From positions 1 through 64,000 of the forward strand of contig JAKAHV010000014.1 in NCBI GenBank assembly GCA_021825295.1: a DNA stretch of 64,000 nucleotides, read 5' to 3'. The notes beneath the pieces were generated by a model that ran no database searches, was not told the DNA's origin, and saw only the letters and a list, made by a program, of their open reading frames with translations. The position numbers and the translations under genes are program-made. This DNA comes from Nitrospirota bacterium (GTDB lineage Bacteria; Nitrospirota; Thermodesulfovibrionia; Thermodesulfovibrionales; JdFR-88). Shown in pieces: positions 27,905 to 35,568 of this stretch (positions within the stretch are counted from its first letter, which is position 1; each line of letters begins with the position of its first letter).

Positions 27905-29107
27905 TTGACCGCGCGGGCGGCCTCTGCTAAAGTTTTTCCGGAGATGAGATACCCGAGTGTTGCCCTTAGCGTGCCTTTCAGCAAACTGAACCTCTTCATG
28001 GAACAGCTTGGCCTTGCCGCGGCGGAGGAAGTTGCGGCCATAGAACCGTACAAGGGGCTCTTCGTCGAAAAGGCGCGCGAATTTGCCGGCTATTTCCACG
28101 ACATCTTCATAAACATAAACGATACAAGAAAGCTCATCGAGCAGCTTGAAAATCCGCAGACGCTCAAAAACGCCTGGGAAAACTGGTTCAGGACGGTCTT
28201 CACACTCGAAATGGACGAGAACTTCATGGCCTACCTGTGGAGGATAGGCATGAGGCACGTGGAGGTCAACCTGGACCAGCGCTATGCCAACCTTGGTTTC
28301 TCGATGGTGAGAAAATTCTGCGGGCGGATAATCCAGGCCCAGGTGCCCGCGGAAGACCAGATGAAGGTCTACATCGCCATAGACAGGATACTGGATTTCT
28401 GCCTGCTCACAGAGACCAGCGCGTACATAGACGCCACAAGCCGCTGCGATGTGGAGATCATCAGGGGCATCGCGGACCGGATAAGAAACCCCATAACCGT
28501 CATCGGGGGCAATCTGAGAAGGATACGGAGGGTCCTGGACATAAATGACCCCTCATACTGCCTTGTGGAAGACATCATTGCCCAAAGCTCAAGGTGCGAG
28601 ACGATGGTGGCGGACATAGGGACGTACGTCGAGCTGTCCCAGAAGGAGGCCTACACCGTAAAGATGTCGCTGCCGGACCTGATAAGGCTCGTGCTCGATG
28701 AGCTCTCGGCGAAGACAAAGGCTGCCGGTGTGGAGATAGAAATGCGCATAGACCCCGTGACAACCTCCATCGATGCGGACCCCCCGGACATCAAGATCGC
28801 GTTTCACCAGTTGATTGAAAACGCCATCGAGGCCGCAGCCGAGTCCCCGAAGCCGCGGATCACCATAGCATCGGAACCCTACCGGGCCCCCTTTAACGCC
28901 GTAAAGGTAACCATTTTCAACACCGGGACCCCGCCCCGCCCCGAGGAAGTGGAGCGGATATTCTCCCTGTTTTATTCCACCAAGCCGGGCGGCTCCGGCC
29001 TTGGTCTTCCCATAGCCAGCCTGGCGATAAAAAAGAGCTTCGGAAGGCTCGCCATCGAGCCCGCCGCAGACGGCGCGCGGGCGGTGATAGTGCTTCCGAA
29101 GGGTTAA
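27905..29107 (+). CDS. Protoglobin-coupled histidine-kinase-like protein without phosphoacceptor His
   Basis: A 400-aa cytosolic sensor. The N-terminal protoglobin domain (about 25-175) has the proximal haem His118 in LWRIGMRHVEVNLDQRY, so binding of O2, NO or CO is likely. A HisKA-like helix pair follows, but the H-box reads GIADRIRNPITVIGG, with Asp191 where the phosphorylated His should be. In the ATPase domain the N-box (QLIENAIEA) and G2 box (GGSGLGLPIA) are intact, whereas the G1 box is FNTGTPP in place of DxGxG. It starts with TTG at 27905 or ATG at 27944; binding sites are weak for both. Confidence 0.82.
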   Translation: MTARAASAKVFPEMRYPSVALSVPFSKLNLFMEQLGLAAAEEVAAIEPYKGLFVEKAREFAGYFHDIFININDTRKLIEQLENPQTLKNAWENWFRTVFTLEMDENFMAYLWRIGMRHVEVNLDQRYANLGFSMVRKFCGRIIQAQVPAEDQMKVYIAIDRILDFCLLTETSAYIDATSRCDVEIIRGIADRIRNPITVIGGNLRRIRRVLDINDPSYCLVEDIIAQSSRCETMVADIGTYVELSQKEAYTVKMSLPDLIRLVLDELSAKTKAAGVEIEMRIDPVTTSIDADPPDIKIAFHQLIENAIEAAAESPKPRITIASEPYRAPFNAVKVTIFNTGTPPRPEEVERIFSLFYSTKPGGSGLGLPIASLAIKKSFGRLAIEPAADGARAVIVLPKG

Positions 29108-29114
29108 AACAAGG

Positions 29115-29480
29115 CTAAAGGGGTTTAAGCACGCAGTTTTCCAGTATGACCTTGTAGAAATACCCCGCGCCGAAGTCCTTGTTGGCCGCGACCGTGCAGC
29201 TTGCGCTTATGCGCTGACCCGGCTTGGCGGACTGGTTGGTTGTAAGGACAACCTCATCGGTCCCCTTCGAACCCGTCCCGTCCTTCAAGTGAATCCAGTT
29301 TTTGCCCATGATGTTCATGTTCACCTTGACGACGCGCCCGGCGACAGTGACCCTTTTGCCATTGAGCCTTGCCGCGCCCGCGTAGAGCGCCTTGATCGTA
29401 ACCGCCTGCGCTGTCCCCGCGGGGGCCAGGAGCAACGCTGCTGCCAGAAACAGGACAGCCATGCTTAAAAATCTTTTCAT
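29115..29480 (-). CDS. Exported OB-fold (NrfJ-like) small protein
   Basis: 121 aa. A signal peptide (about 5-25, cleavage after AQA) is followed by a short OB-fold domain: GKRVTVAGRVVKVNMNIMG, NWIHLKDGTG and ISASCTVAANKDFGAGY. This pattern occurs in periplasmic proteins found with cytochromes, such as NrfJ. One Cys is near the middle and one near the end. The role is not established. AAGGAG precedes the ATG by 9 nt. It is convergent with the globin sensor gene, 7 bp apart. Confidence 0.72.
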   Translation of the reverse strand: MKRFLSMAVLFLAAALLLAPAGTAQAVTIKALYAGAARLNGKRVTVAGRVVKVNMNIMGKNWIHLKDGTGSKGTDEVVLTTNQSAKPGQRISASCTVAANKDFGAGYFYKVILENCVLKPL

Positions 29481-29564
29481 TGAAAAACTCTCCTTAGGGG
29501 TTTTTTGCGACTTGGCCGATAGATTACATCAAGCCCTGAAGATTAATCAACACCAAGCCCTGCC

Positions 29565-31289
29565 TCACCTTCGCCTGAACATCCTCTTCAGCTCCTCATG
29601 GCCGAGGCGCACACGAGTGGGCCTGCCGTGCGGGCAGTGCTCCGGATCCTCACATCTTTCGAGGTCATCGAGGAGCCTGCTGAATTCGGCCTCGCCAAGG
29701 ACCTCCGCCCCCCGGACTGAACGGTGGCAGGCGAGCCTGGCGGCCACCTTCTTTTTAAGCTCGGGTGTGTCCGCCCCCCCGTCCTCCATAAGGCCAAGCG
29801 CCGTATCGGCAATCAGGGACGCCCAATCGAGGGCCCCCTTTTTCAAAAACTCCTCCGGGGCGCTCCGAAGTATCATGCTTCCAGCGCCGAATTCCTCCAC
29901 TTCCAGCCCAAGCTCCAGAAGCAGATGGCGGTGACCAAGCACCGCCTGCATCTCCCCCGGAGAAAGCTCTATGCAGAGGGGGAAGAGGAACTGGCCGGGA
30001 GCGAGCCCCACATTTTTCAGGAGCTTCTCGTACATGACCCTCTCATGGGCGGCGTGCTGGTCCAGGAGTATTAGCCCCTGACCGTCGGAATAGGCATAAA
30101 ACATCTCTCCAAGTCGAATGAAGGGGCGCTTTCCCCCTCCGCTATTGCCCGCCAGAAGATCAAGCGGGTTAGCCCCCTCCGGATACGATGCCTGACCTCC
30201 GGAATAAACCGACGGCCCCTCGGAGACCGAATTTTCCGCCGCCCCCGGCCCGTAGTCAGGGGATAGGGGCTTGCCTGACGGGTTTTCCATGCGCCCGGCC
30301 TGCCTCACCGCGCCCCTTACCAGCCTGTACAGCCGGTCCTTGTCGGCGAAGCGCACCTCCTCTTTCTGGGGGTGCACATTCACATCGACGGTGCGGGGGT
30401 CGGCCTCGATGAAGATGAAAAAGACGGGGTGCCTGCCTGGGGGCAGGGCGGCAAGGGCGCTGTAGACGGCATGCCCCAGGCCGGGGTCCCTCACTGGCCT
30501 GCCGTTTACAAAGACAAACTGGTGGCTCCTCGTGGCCCTCCAGATGCCGTCCCTTGAAAAAAACACCTTCAGACTGACTCCTTCCTCATCCGCTGCCGCC
30601 TCCAGTAGCCCCTCCAGAAACTTCCCGCCGTATACCTGCATTATCCTTTCGCGCTCGTCACGGGCCGGATGTAGCTCCATGCACATCTGGCCGTCCACGT
30701 GGAGGGTGAAGCCGGTCCCCGGGTGGCAGAGAGCCTGCCTGGTCAGGGCGCTTATTATCCTTAGGTTTTCAGCGGCGTCCGATTTAAGAAATTTCCTCCT
30801 GGCGGGGGTATTGAAAAAAAGCTCCCGCACCTCGACCGTCGTTCCCCGCGCCGGGGCCGGCCGGCTCCCGATGACCCTGCCGGCCCTGGCCTCTATGCGA
30901 AGCCCGGCGGATGCGCCAGCGGGGGCCGTCTGAAGGACAAGCTCGGAGACCGCGGCTATGGAGGGGAGGGCCTCACCCCTGAAGCCGAGAGTGGTTATGC
31001 CGGAGAGGTCTTCACCGGAGGAAATCTTGCTCGTCGCGTGGCGCTCGATGCTCAGGACGGCGTCCTCGGGACCCATCCCCTCCCCGTCGTCCAGGACCGA
31101 TATGAGCGCCCTGCCTCCTTTTCTGACCTCCACCCTGATATGCGAGGCCCCCGCGTCCAGGGAGTTCTCGACGAGTTCTTTCACGGCCCCGGACGGCCTC
31201 TCTATGACCTCACCGGCCCTGAGCCTGTCGGTCACCTCGGGGGCAAGCACCTTTATCTTTCCCATTGATGTAAATTGTAAATCAACCAT
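29565..31289 (-). CDS. mutL: DNA mismatch repair protein MutL
   Basis: MutL couples MutS mismatch recognition to strand removal. The N-terminal GHKL ATPase has VKELVENSLDAGA, DDGEGM and TLGFRGEALPSI. The C-terminal endonuclease domain has the metal motif LLDQHAAHERVMYE and a final CPHGRP, so strand nicking is expected. The start is the ATG with AAAGGA 4 nt before it, overlapping the upstream gene by 8 nt. A second ATG 8 codons in (MGKIKVL) is where most homologues begin and could be used instead. MutS is not in the window. Confidence 0.94.
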   Translation of the reverse strand: MVDLQFTSMGKIKVLAPEVTDRLRAGEVIERPSGAVKELVENSLDAGASHIRVEVRKGGRALISVLDDGEGMGPEDAVLSIERHATSKISSGEDLSGITTLGFRGEALPSIAAVSELVLQTAPAGASAGLRIEARAGRVIGSRPAPARGTTVEVRELFFNTPARRKFLKSDAAENLRIISALTRQALCHPGTGFTLHVDGQMCMELHPARDERERIMQVYGGKFLEGLLEAAADEEGVSLKVFFSRDGIWRATRSHQFVFVNGRPVRDPGLGHAVYSALAALPPGRHPVFFIFIEADPRTVDVNVHPQKEEVRFADKDRLYRLVRGAVRQAGRMENPSGKPLSPDYGPGAAENSVSEGPSVYSGGQASYPEGANPLDLLAGNSGGGKRPFIRLGEMFYAYSDGQGLILLDQHAAHERVMYEKLLKNVGLAPGQFLFPLCIELSPGEMQAVLGHRHLLLELGLEVEEFGAGSMILRSAPEEFLKKGALDWASLIADTALGLMEDGGADTPELKKKVAARLACHRSVRGAEVLGEAEFSRLLDDLERCEDPEHCPHGRPTRVRLGHEELKRMFRRR

Positions 31290-31824
31290 GGCGTCCTTTG
31301 GCAAGCCGCCTCAGGAGGACGTCGATGAGGCGGGCGGCCTCCCCGATTCCCGTTTTGTCCGTCTCTATGACAAGCTCCGGGCGCATGGGCTCCTCATACG
31401 GGGCGGAAAGCCCCGGCACAGGCCAGCCCTTTTCCGCCTTCTCATAGATGCCTGGCGGCGCCCCCCGCCTCTTTGTCCGCCTCCTTTCCCTTTCCATGCA
31501 GACCGAAAGGGGGCATTTCAGATAGACCTCCGCGAAAGGGGATATCCTGGCACGCGCAAGCTCACGCCACCTGCGGAGGTTGCCGGTTGCGTCCACGATG
31601 ACGTCACGGCCCAGGCCGGATACCGTCCTTGCCGTGAAGATGAGGGCGCGGTACAGTATGTCCCTCTCGCTTTCGGAGTATGCCGGGCTGGGGGTTGCAA
31701 GCCTCCTTAGCTCATCCATCTGGAGTATGACGCTCCTGGGGCGCCTTCTTCGAAGGGCCCTGGCGACGGCGCTTTTTCCGCTGCCCGGAAGCCCGGTTAT
31801 CCAGACCACCCTGCCCTTTCCCAT
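31282..31824 (-). CDS. Adenylylsulfate-kinase-like P-loop kinase
   Basis: 180 aa, a single P-loop kinase domain of the APS kinase (CysC) family. The Walker A is GLPGSGKSAVA. The APS-kinase-type acceptor strand is QMDELRR, and a late block YLKCPLSVCMERE followed by GIYEKAEKGWPVPGLSAPYE resembles the CysC lid and substrate region. The central block reads IVDATGNLRRWRELAR, somewhat different from the classical ISPYRxxR. It may therefore phosphorylate APS or another small substrate. It is coupled to mutL. Confidence 0.75.
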   Translation of the reverse strand: MGKGRVVWITGLPGSGKSAVARALRRRRPRSVILQMDELRRLATPSPAYSESERDILYRALIFTARTVSGLGRDVIVDATGNLRRWRELARARISPFAEVYLKCPLSVCMERERRRTKRRGAPPGIYEKAEKGWPVPGLSAPYEEPMRPELVIETDKTGIGEAARLIDVLLRRLAKGRHG

Positions 31825-31870
31825 CCCTTTAGGAGTTTATCCCCGGGGGCCTCCGGTTGCAACATGGGCC

Positions 31871-32079
31871 GGGCCTGCGTCAGATTTGTGGGGCAAGGCG
31901 GGGCATCTGCCTGCTCCTTCCGTTCAGCGCGCGGTTCCGGGCGTAAGTCCCGCCGCGGCGGGATTGCGGCCTAGGGCGAATATCAAGCCATTGTCAGATG
32001 CGGCCCGCCGGTATCCGTCCGCTCTTCGCTTCTCTCCAGGAACAGGCAGATGCCAGCCCCACAAATCTGACGCAGGCCC
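31871..32079. mobile_element. family-A MITE with 9-bp target-site duplication
   Basis: A 209-bp non-coding element with terminal inverted repeats. It starts GGGCCTGCGTCAGATTTG and ends CAAATCTGACGCAGGCCC, the arms continuing with small gaps for about 35-40 bp. It is flanked on both sides by the same 9 bp, ACATGGGCC (31862-31870 and 32080-32088), as left by transposition. It has no coding capacity, so it would need a transposase encoded elsewhere. Relatives lie at 184-259 and 41390-41487. Confidence 0.85.
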
Positions 32080-32218
32080 ACATGGGCCCCTCGGGATTCC
32101 CGTTAAGCCAAAAGATGCTAATATTGTAAGATAACGTGCAGGCGTCCCCTGGCCCTCGCGCCGCGGGGGCCGCCCCCGTCCAATAAAAGGTGGGGCAGAA
32201 AACGGATGCAATGAACCT

Positions 32219-32240
32219 CCCCGCCGCAGAGACGGCGGGG
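32219..32240 (+). promoter_or_regulatory. perfect GC hairpin in the flavodiiron leader
   Basis: An 8-bp stem CCCCGCCG/CGGCGGGG with a 6-nt loop, ending 36 nt before the flavodiiron start, followed by an AT-rich run. It could stabilise the mRNA or act as an attenuator. No known riboswitch was recognised. Confidence 0.35.
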
Positions 32241-32276
32241 TATTGAAAATTTAATAAAATTTCAATGGAGGCGGAG

Positions 32277-33494
32277 ATGGGCGTAGTTTCACTGAAACCG
32301 GATGTCTACTGGGTCGGGGCTATAGACTGGGCAATAAGAGATTTCCACGGGTATATAACCCCGAAGGGCTCCACATACAACAACTATCTGATACTGGATG
32401 AAGAGCCCGCCCTCATCGACGGCGTGAAGCTGGAGTTCGTGGATGAATCCATAGCAAACATCAGGTCCCTGATAGAGCCATCCAGGATAAGGCACCTCAT
32501 CGTAAACCATATAGAACCGGACCACGGCGGGGGGCTTTCGAGGCTTGTCGCACTCATGCCGAAGGCTACGGTCTACTGCACCCAGAAGGGCAGGGACGGC
32601 CTTGGCCGCTACCACGACATCTCGGGCTGGGACATGAAGGTCGTCAAGACAGGCGAGAGGCTGAAAATTGGCAGGCGCACTCTCCAGTTCATAGAGACCC
32701 CGATGGTCCACTGGCCGGACTCCATGATGACCCTGTGCCTTGAGGAGGGAATACTTTTCAGCCAGGACGGCTTTGGGCAGCACCTTGCAAGCTCCCAGCG
32801 CTTCGATGACGAATTCGTGGCCTGTTCCTCCGAGGCGGACCTCGAGGACTCCGTCTGGGACTATTACGCCAATATCCTCATGCCGTTTGGCGGCATCATA
32901 AAAAACAAGATAGACGAGATAGTGAAACTCGGCGTCCCGATAGGCATGATAGCCCCGGACCACGGGATCATATGGAGGAAGAGGCCGGAAAAGGTCCTTG
33001 GCATGTATCTGGACATGGCCAGCGGAAAGACGGACGAGAGGGTGGCCATCATCTATGATACGATGTGGGGCGGCACCGCCCGCATGGCCCAGCCGGTGAT
33101 GGAGGGGATCAAGGACGAGGGGATGGACGTGAGGGTCATGAAACTCCGGGCCACCCCCACATCGGTCGCGATAAAGGAATTCTGGAGGGCGCGGGGCTGC
33201 CTTCTGGGCTCCCCCACCCTGAATAATAACCTGTTCCCCTATGTCGGGGAGTTCCTCATTTACCTGAAGGGGCTCAGGCCAAAAGACCGCATCGTGAGCG
33301 CCTTCGGCAGCTACGGATGGGCCGGAGGGGCCGTTAAGCTCGCGATGGAGGAGTTCAGGAACATGAAGCTGGAGGTCTTTCCCGAGACCTCCAACGTGAA
33401 TTACCGCCCGAACCCGGAGGAGCAGAGGGCCTGCTACGAGTTCGGGAAAAAGTTCGCCCGGGCCACGAGGGAGTTCCACAAGAGGTATTTGTGA
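32277..33494 (+). CDS. Flavodiiron protein (A-type oxygen/NO reductase)
   Basis: A 405-aa cytosolic enzyme reducing O2 to water or NO to N2O. The N-terminal beta-lactamase-like domain (about 1-250) has the diiron ligands in HIEPDHGGG, the later His in MVHWPDSMM, Asp in SQDGFG and His in APDHGII. The flavodoxin domain (about 255-400) has YDTMWGGTARMA for FMN. There is no rubredoxin extension, so it needs an external electron donor. The start is the ATG 5 nt after GGAGG; an in-frame ATG four codons earlier has no binding site. First gene of an oxygen-defence operon. Confidence 0.95.
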   Translation: MGVVSLKPDVYWVGAIDWAIRDFHGYITPKGSTYNNYLILDEEPALIDGVKLEFVDESIANIRSLIEPSRIRHLIVNHIEPDHGGGLSRLVALMPKATVYCTQKGRDGLGRYHDISGWDMKVVKTGERLKIGRRTLQFIETPMVHWPDSMMTLCLEEGILFSQDGFGQHLASSQRFDDEFVACSSEADLEDSVWDYYANILMPFGGIIKNKIDEIVKLGVPIGMIAPDHGIIWRKRPEKVLGMYLDMASGKTDERVAIIYDTMWGGTARMAQPVMEGIKDEGMDVRVMKLRATPTSVAIKEFWRARGCLLGSPTLNNNLFPYVGEFLIYLKGLRPKDRIVSAFGSYGWAGGAVKLAMEEFRNMKLEVFPETSNVNYRPNPEEQRACYEFGKKFARATREFHKRYL

Positions 33495-34069
33495 GGACAG
33501 CCGTCTTCATGGGCAGCCCCAGAAAGGGCGGCAACACCCAGATACTCCTTGAAGAGGCGATGCGCGGGGCGAGGGAGAAAGGCGCCCAGATTGCCTATTT
33601 CGACTTGAACGTCATGAAAATCAGGGGATGCATGGACTGCGGGGTCTGCGCGCAGACCTGCTGCTGTCATATAAATGACGACATGCAACCGGTTTATCAG
33701 GCCATAAGGGAGTCCTCCAGGATCATCCTGGCCTCCCCCATATTTTTTGCGGGCGTCAGCGCCCAGGCAAAGGCGATGATAGACAGGTGCCAGTCTTTCT
33801 GGTGCGAGAAATATCTGCATAAGAGGCCCATCCCCCCCGAGGGAAGGGCCGGCCTCTTCGTGACCGTGGGCGGTATGAAAAGGGCGGAAGGCAGGGACTG
33901 CTCATTTGCCACCGCGAGGAGTTTCTTCAGAACGATAAGCGTCCTTGAGCATCGGGAGCTGTGCTATCTCGGGGTCGACGCCAAAGGCGAGATATTGAAC
34001 CATCCCGAGGCCCTGAAAGAGGCGTACGAGGCTGGAAAGGCCCTCATGGAATACCCGGCCCGGCGGTAA
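33491..34069 (+). CDS. Iron-sulfur flavoprotein / NADPH-dependent FMN reductase family
   Basis: 192 aa with a flavodoxin-like fold. FMN phosphate loop GSPRKGGNTQILLEEA, then a Cys cluster GCMDCGVCAQTCCCHINDDM consistent with a [4Fe-4S] site as in iron-sulfur flavoproteins, and ILASPIFFAGVSAQAKAMIDR. The GTG start overlaps the flavodiiron stop (GTGA), so the two products are made together. A plausible role is electron supply to the flavodiiron protein, but this is inferred from position. Confidence 0.88.
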   Translation: MRTAVFMGSPRKGGNTQILLEEAMRGAREKGAQIAYFDLNVMKIRGCMDCGVCAQTCCCHINDDMQPVYQAIRESSRIILASPIFFAGVSAQAKAMIDRCQSFWCEKYLHKRPIPPEGRAGLFVTVGGMKRAEGRDCSFATARSFFRTISVLEHRELCYLGVDAKGEILNHPEALKEAYEAGKALMEYPARR

Positions 34070-34133
34070 GGTGTCCTCTCCGAAGGACGGATTCGGGAAA
34101 TCCCTATAAAAAAGGCAGGAGGGTAAAAAAACC

Positions 34134-34454
34134 ATGGAGATGAAAGACCTTCCAAGGCATTACAAGGATTTGAGGAACAAGTTTCCGGGGTATTTTGCCG
34201 CCCTTGAGGCGCTCGGGCGGGAAGCCAGGGTCTCCGGTCCCCTGGACGAAAAGACCGTAGAGCTTCTTCAGCTTGCAGCCGCGGCGGCGGTGCGCTCCGA
34301 GGGGGCCCTTCACTCCCACGCAAGGCGCGCGCTGGCGGCGGGTGCCTCCACGGAGGAACTCTACCAGGCCCTCCTGGCCCTCACCAGCACTATCGGGTTC
34401 CCGGCCGTGGCAGCCTCTGCATCCTGGCTGGAGGATGTCATAAAGGGCAAATAG
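34134..34454 (+). CDS. Carboxymuconolactone-decarboxylase-like protein lacking the CxxC pair
   Basis: A 106-aa AhpD/CMD-fold protein. The family block reads SEGALHSHARRALAAGAS, preserving the His of ExxCxxCxxxH but with no cysteine at either redox position, so AhpD-type thiol peroxidase activity is unlikely. Related proteins with this pattern have no firm function. It follows the flavoprotein gene on the same strand after 64 bp, with GGAGG 14 nt before the ATG. Confidence 0.8.
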   Translation: MEMKDLPRHYKDLRNKFPGYFAALEALGREARVSGPLDEKTVELLQLAAAAAVRSEGALHSHARRALAAGASTEELYQALLALTSTIGFPAVAASASWLEDVIKGK

Positions 34455-34579
34455 CAATTTTCCCCAATTAAATGGCAAAATCCTCCAAGACATTTAACCC
34501 GCTTTAGGGGAAAATTATGTAGAGTTAGGGTTTTTCAATTTCTTAAGAGTCAAAACCGTCCGGTGTTTTTCTAAAACTG

Positions 34580-34617
34580 AAAAAAGGCGAAGCTGGAACG
34601 ATAAAAAACGCTTCGCC
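34580..34617 (-). terminator. hairpin with T-run on the minus strand, no obvious parent gene
   Basis: An 8-bp stem GGCGAAGC/GCTTCGCC with a 16-nt loop, followed on the minus strand by TTTTTT. No leftward gene lies within a kilobase to its right; it may stop read-through from fabD. Read on the plus strand it lacks a T-run. The rest of 34455-34701 shows nothing. Confidence 0.45.
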
Positions 34618-34701
34618 CGAACATGAATTTATAATTTTAGCTTACAGCGGGGCATCACGGGGGATGTTTTTAAGGGTTCTGAAAGAAATGGGGGGACAGC
34701 C

Positions 34702-34944
34702 ATGAAGATGAAGGCCCTTGCCGAAGCAATCATCCTTCAGTCATTCGAAGACCTCTGGGACCAGGTTCACAGAAATGAAAGCCTTGAGTTTTTCAAAGGC
34801 GGGGGGTTTGATTTTTATGCCGGCATCGCGGGGCTGGGGACTGCGGAAAAGTTGAAACTCCTCGAGATGTTCAAAAGCCAGATGGCGGCGGAGCGCCCGG
34901 CGCGGCCCGAGCGGGAAAAGACCCTTACAGGAGACCCCAAGTGA
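34702..34944 (+). CDS. Hypothetical small cytosolic protein
   Basis: 80 aa. An N-terminal amphipathic helix (ALAEAIILQSFEDLWDQVH), a Gly-rich turn (FKGGGFDFYAGIAGLG) and a second helix ending in a Pro/Arg/Glu-rich tail. No family is recognised. GGGGGGAC precedes the ATG by 6 nt, and the next gene overlaps its stop, so it is very probably translated. Confidence 0.62.
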   Translation: MKMKALAEAIILQSFEDLWDQVHRNESLEFFKGGGFDFYAGIAGLGTAEKLKLLEMFKSQMAAERPARPEREKTLTGDPK

Positions 34945-35144
34945 CCCTTTTTTTAAGGAAAGGCATAATCATAAGGCACATAGCCGATAAGAGAAAGGGC
35001 GTGGTCATAGACTGGGGCGTGACAGGGGCCAAGTACCGGAAGTATGTCCCTTCCAAAAAAGAACGGGCGGACGCAGTCAGGGTCTGGACGGGGCGGAAGA
35101 TAGAGGTCTGGGCCCTCCCTGAAGTCAGCTTCGAGGAAACTTAG
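34941..35144 (+). CDS. Hypothetical small SH3/KOW-like protein
   Basis: 67 aa, basic and beta-rich: LRKGIIIRHIADKRKGVVID then YRKYVPSKKERADAVRVW. The KGxxVRH...GxVxxW pattern resembles small SH3-like or DUF3553-type domains, but the match is weak. The GTG start overlaps the previous stop (GTGA). Its stop codon TAG is directly followed by, and its last base is shared with, the inverted repeat of the element downstream. Confidence 0.58.
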   Translation: MTLFLRKGIIIRHIADKRKGVVIDWGVTGAKYRKYVPSKKERADAVRVWTGRKIEVWALPEVSFEET

Positions 35145-35311
35145 TGTGATGTTTCATTAATAATTGGCTTAAATCTGTCATACCGGCGAAGGCCGGTATC
35201 CAGCGACTTTAACTTCTGAAATGCAAAAGTCACTGGATTCCGGCTTAAAACTGCCGGAATGATTGCCATAGAATAAGAAGATTTATACAAAGAATTATTG
35301 ATACATCACAC
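35144..35311. mobile_element. family-B MITE-like element
   Basis: About 168 bp with terminal inverted repeats. The left end is GTGTGATGTTTCATTAATAATT and the right end, reversed, GTGTGATGTATCAATAATT (one mismatch and a 3-bp gap). Inside are TCATACCGGCG-type hairpins. Immediately to the right, CATGTTTCAATAATTC looks like a second copy of an end. It shares its outer motif (TAGTGT-C/G-ATGTTTCA) with the element at 47.6 kb. Confidence 0.6.
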
Positions 35312-35350
35312 ATGTTTCAATAATTCCCTTTAAAATTACAGGCATGGGAG

Positions 35351-35504
35351 GATATCCGCCCGGTTCCTGAGAGAGGAGCAAGCGGACGGATCACGGCGGG
35401 CCGCATCCTGACAACCTTTCGCCATTCGCCCTGAAAGACGAACTAAACAAACCCATTTGTATCGACCGGAACCGCGCGACCGAACGAAAGACCGGGCGGA
35501 TATC
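35351..35504. other. unexplained region bounded by a perfect 14-bp inverted repeat
   Basis: GATATCCGCCCGGT (35351-35364) is exactly complementary to ACCGGGCGGATATC (35491-35504), 126 nt apart. The interior has further pairing potential (CCGC/GCGG around 35356 and 35380). No open frame in it looks coding. It could be a structured RNA, a riboswitch-like leader with no gene after it, or a third small mobile element. It sits between two MITEs. Confidence 0.4.
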
Positions 35505-35568
35505 GGGGAGGGAGGTATTTCGGGAAATGACAGAATTATTTCAGGTTATTTTTGGGACGCTACACTAG

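Noticed and set aside
32289-33479. 396-codon frame antisense to the flavodiiron gene
   Set aside because: Shadow of codon bias in a GC-rich gene; no family resemblance, while the plus-strand frame has all diiron ligands.
35345-35460. Possible riboswitch (SAM, TPP or c-di-GMP classes considered)
   Set aside because: No conserved core of these classes could be matched by eye, and no gene in the right orientation follows; kept only as an unexplained inverted-repeat region.
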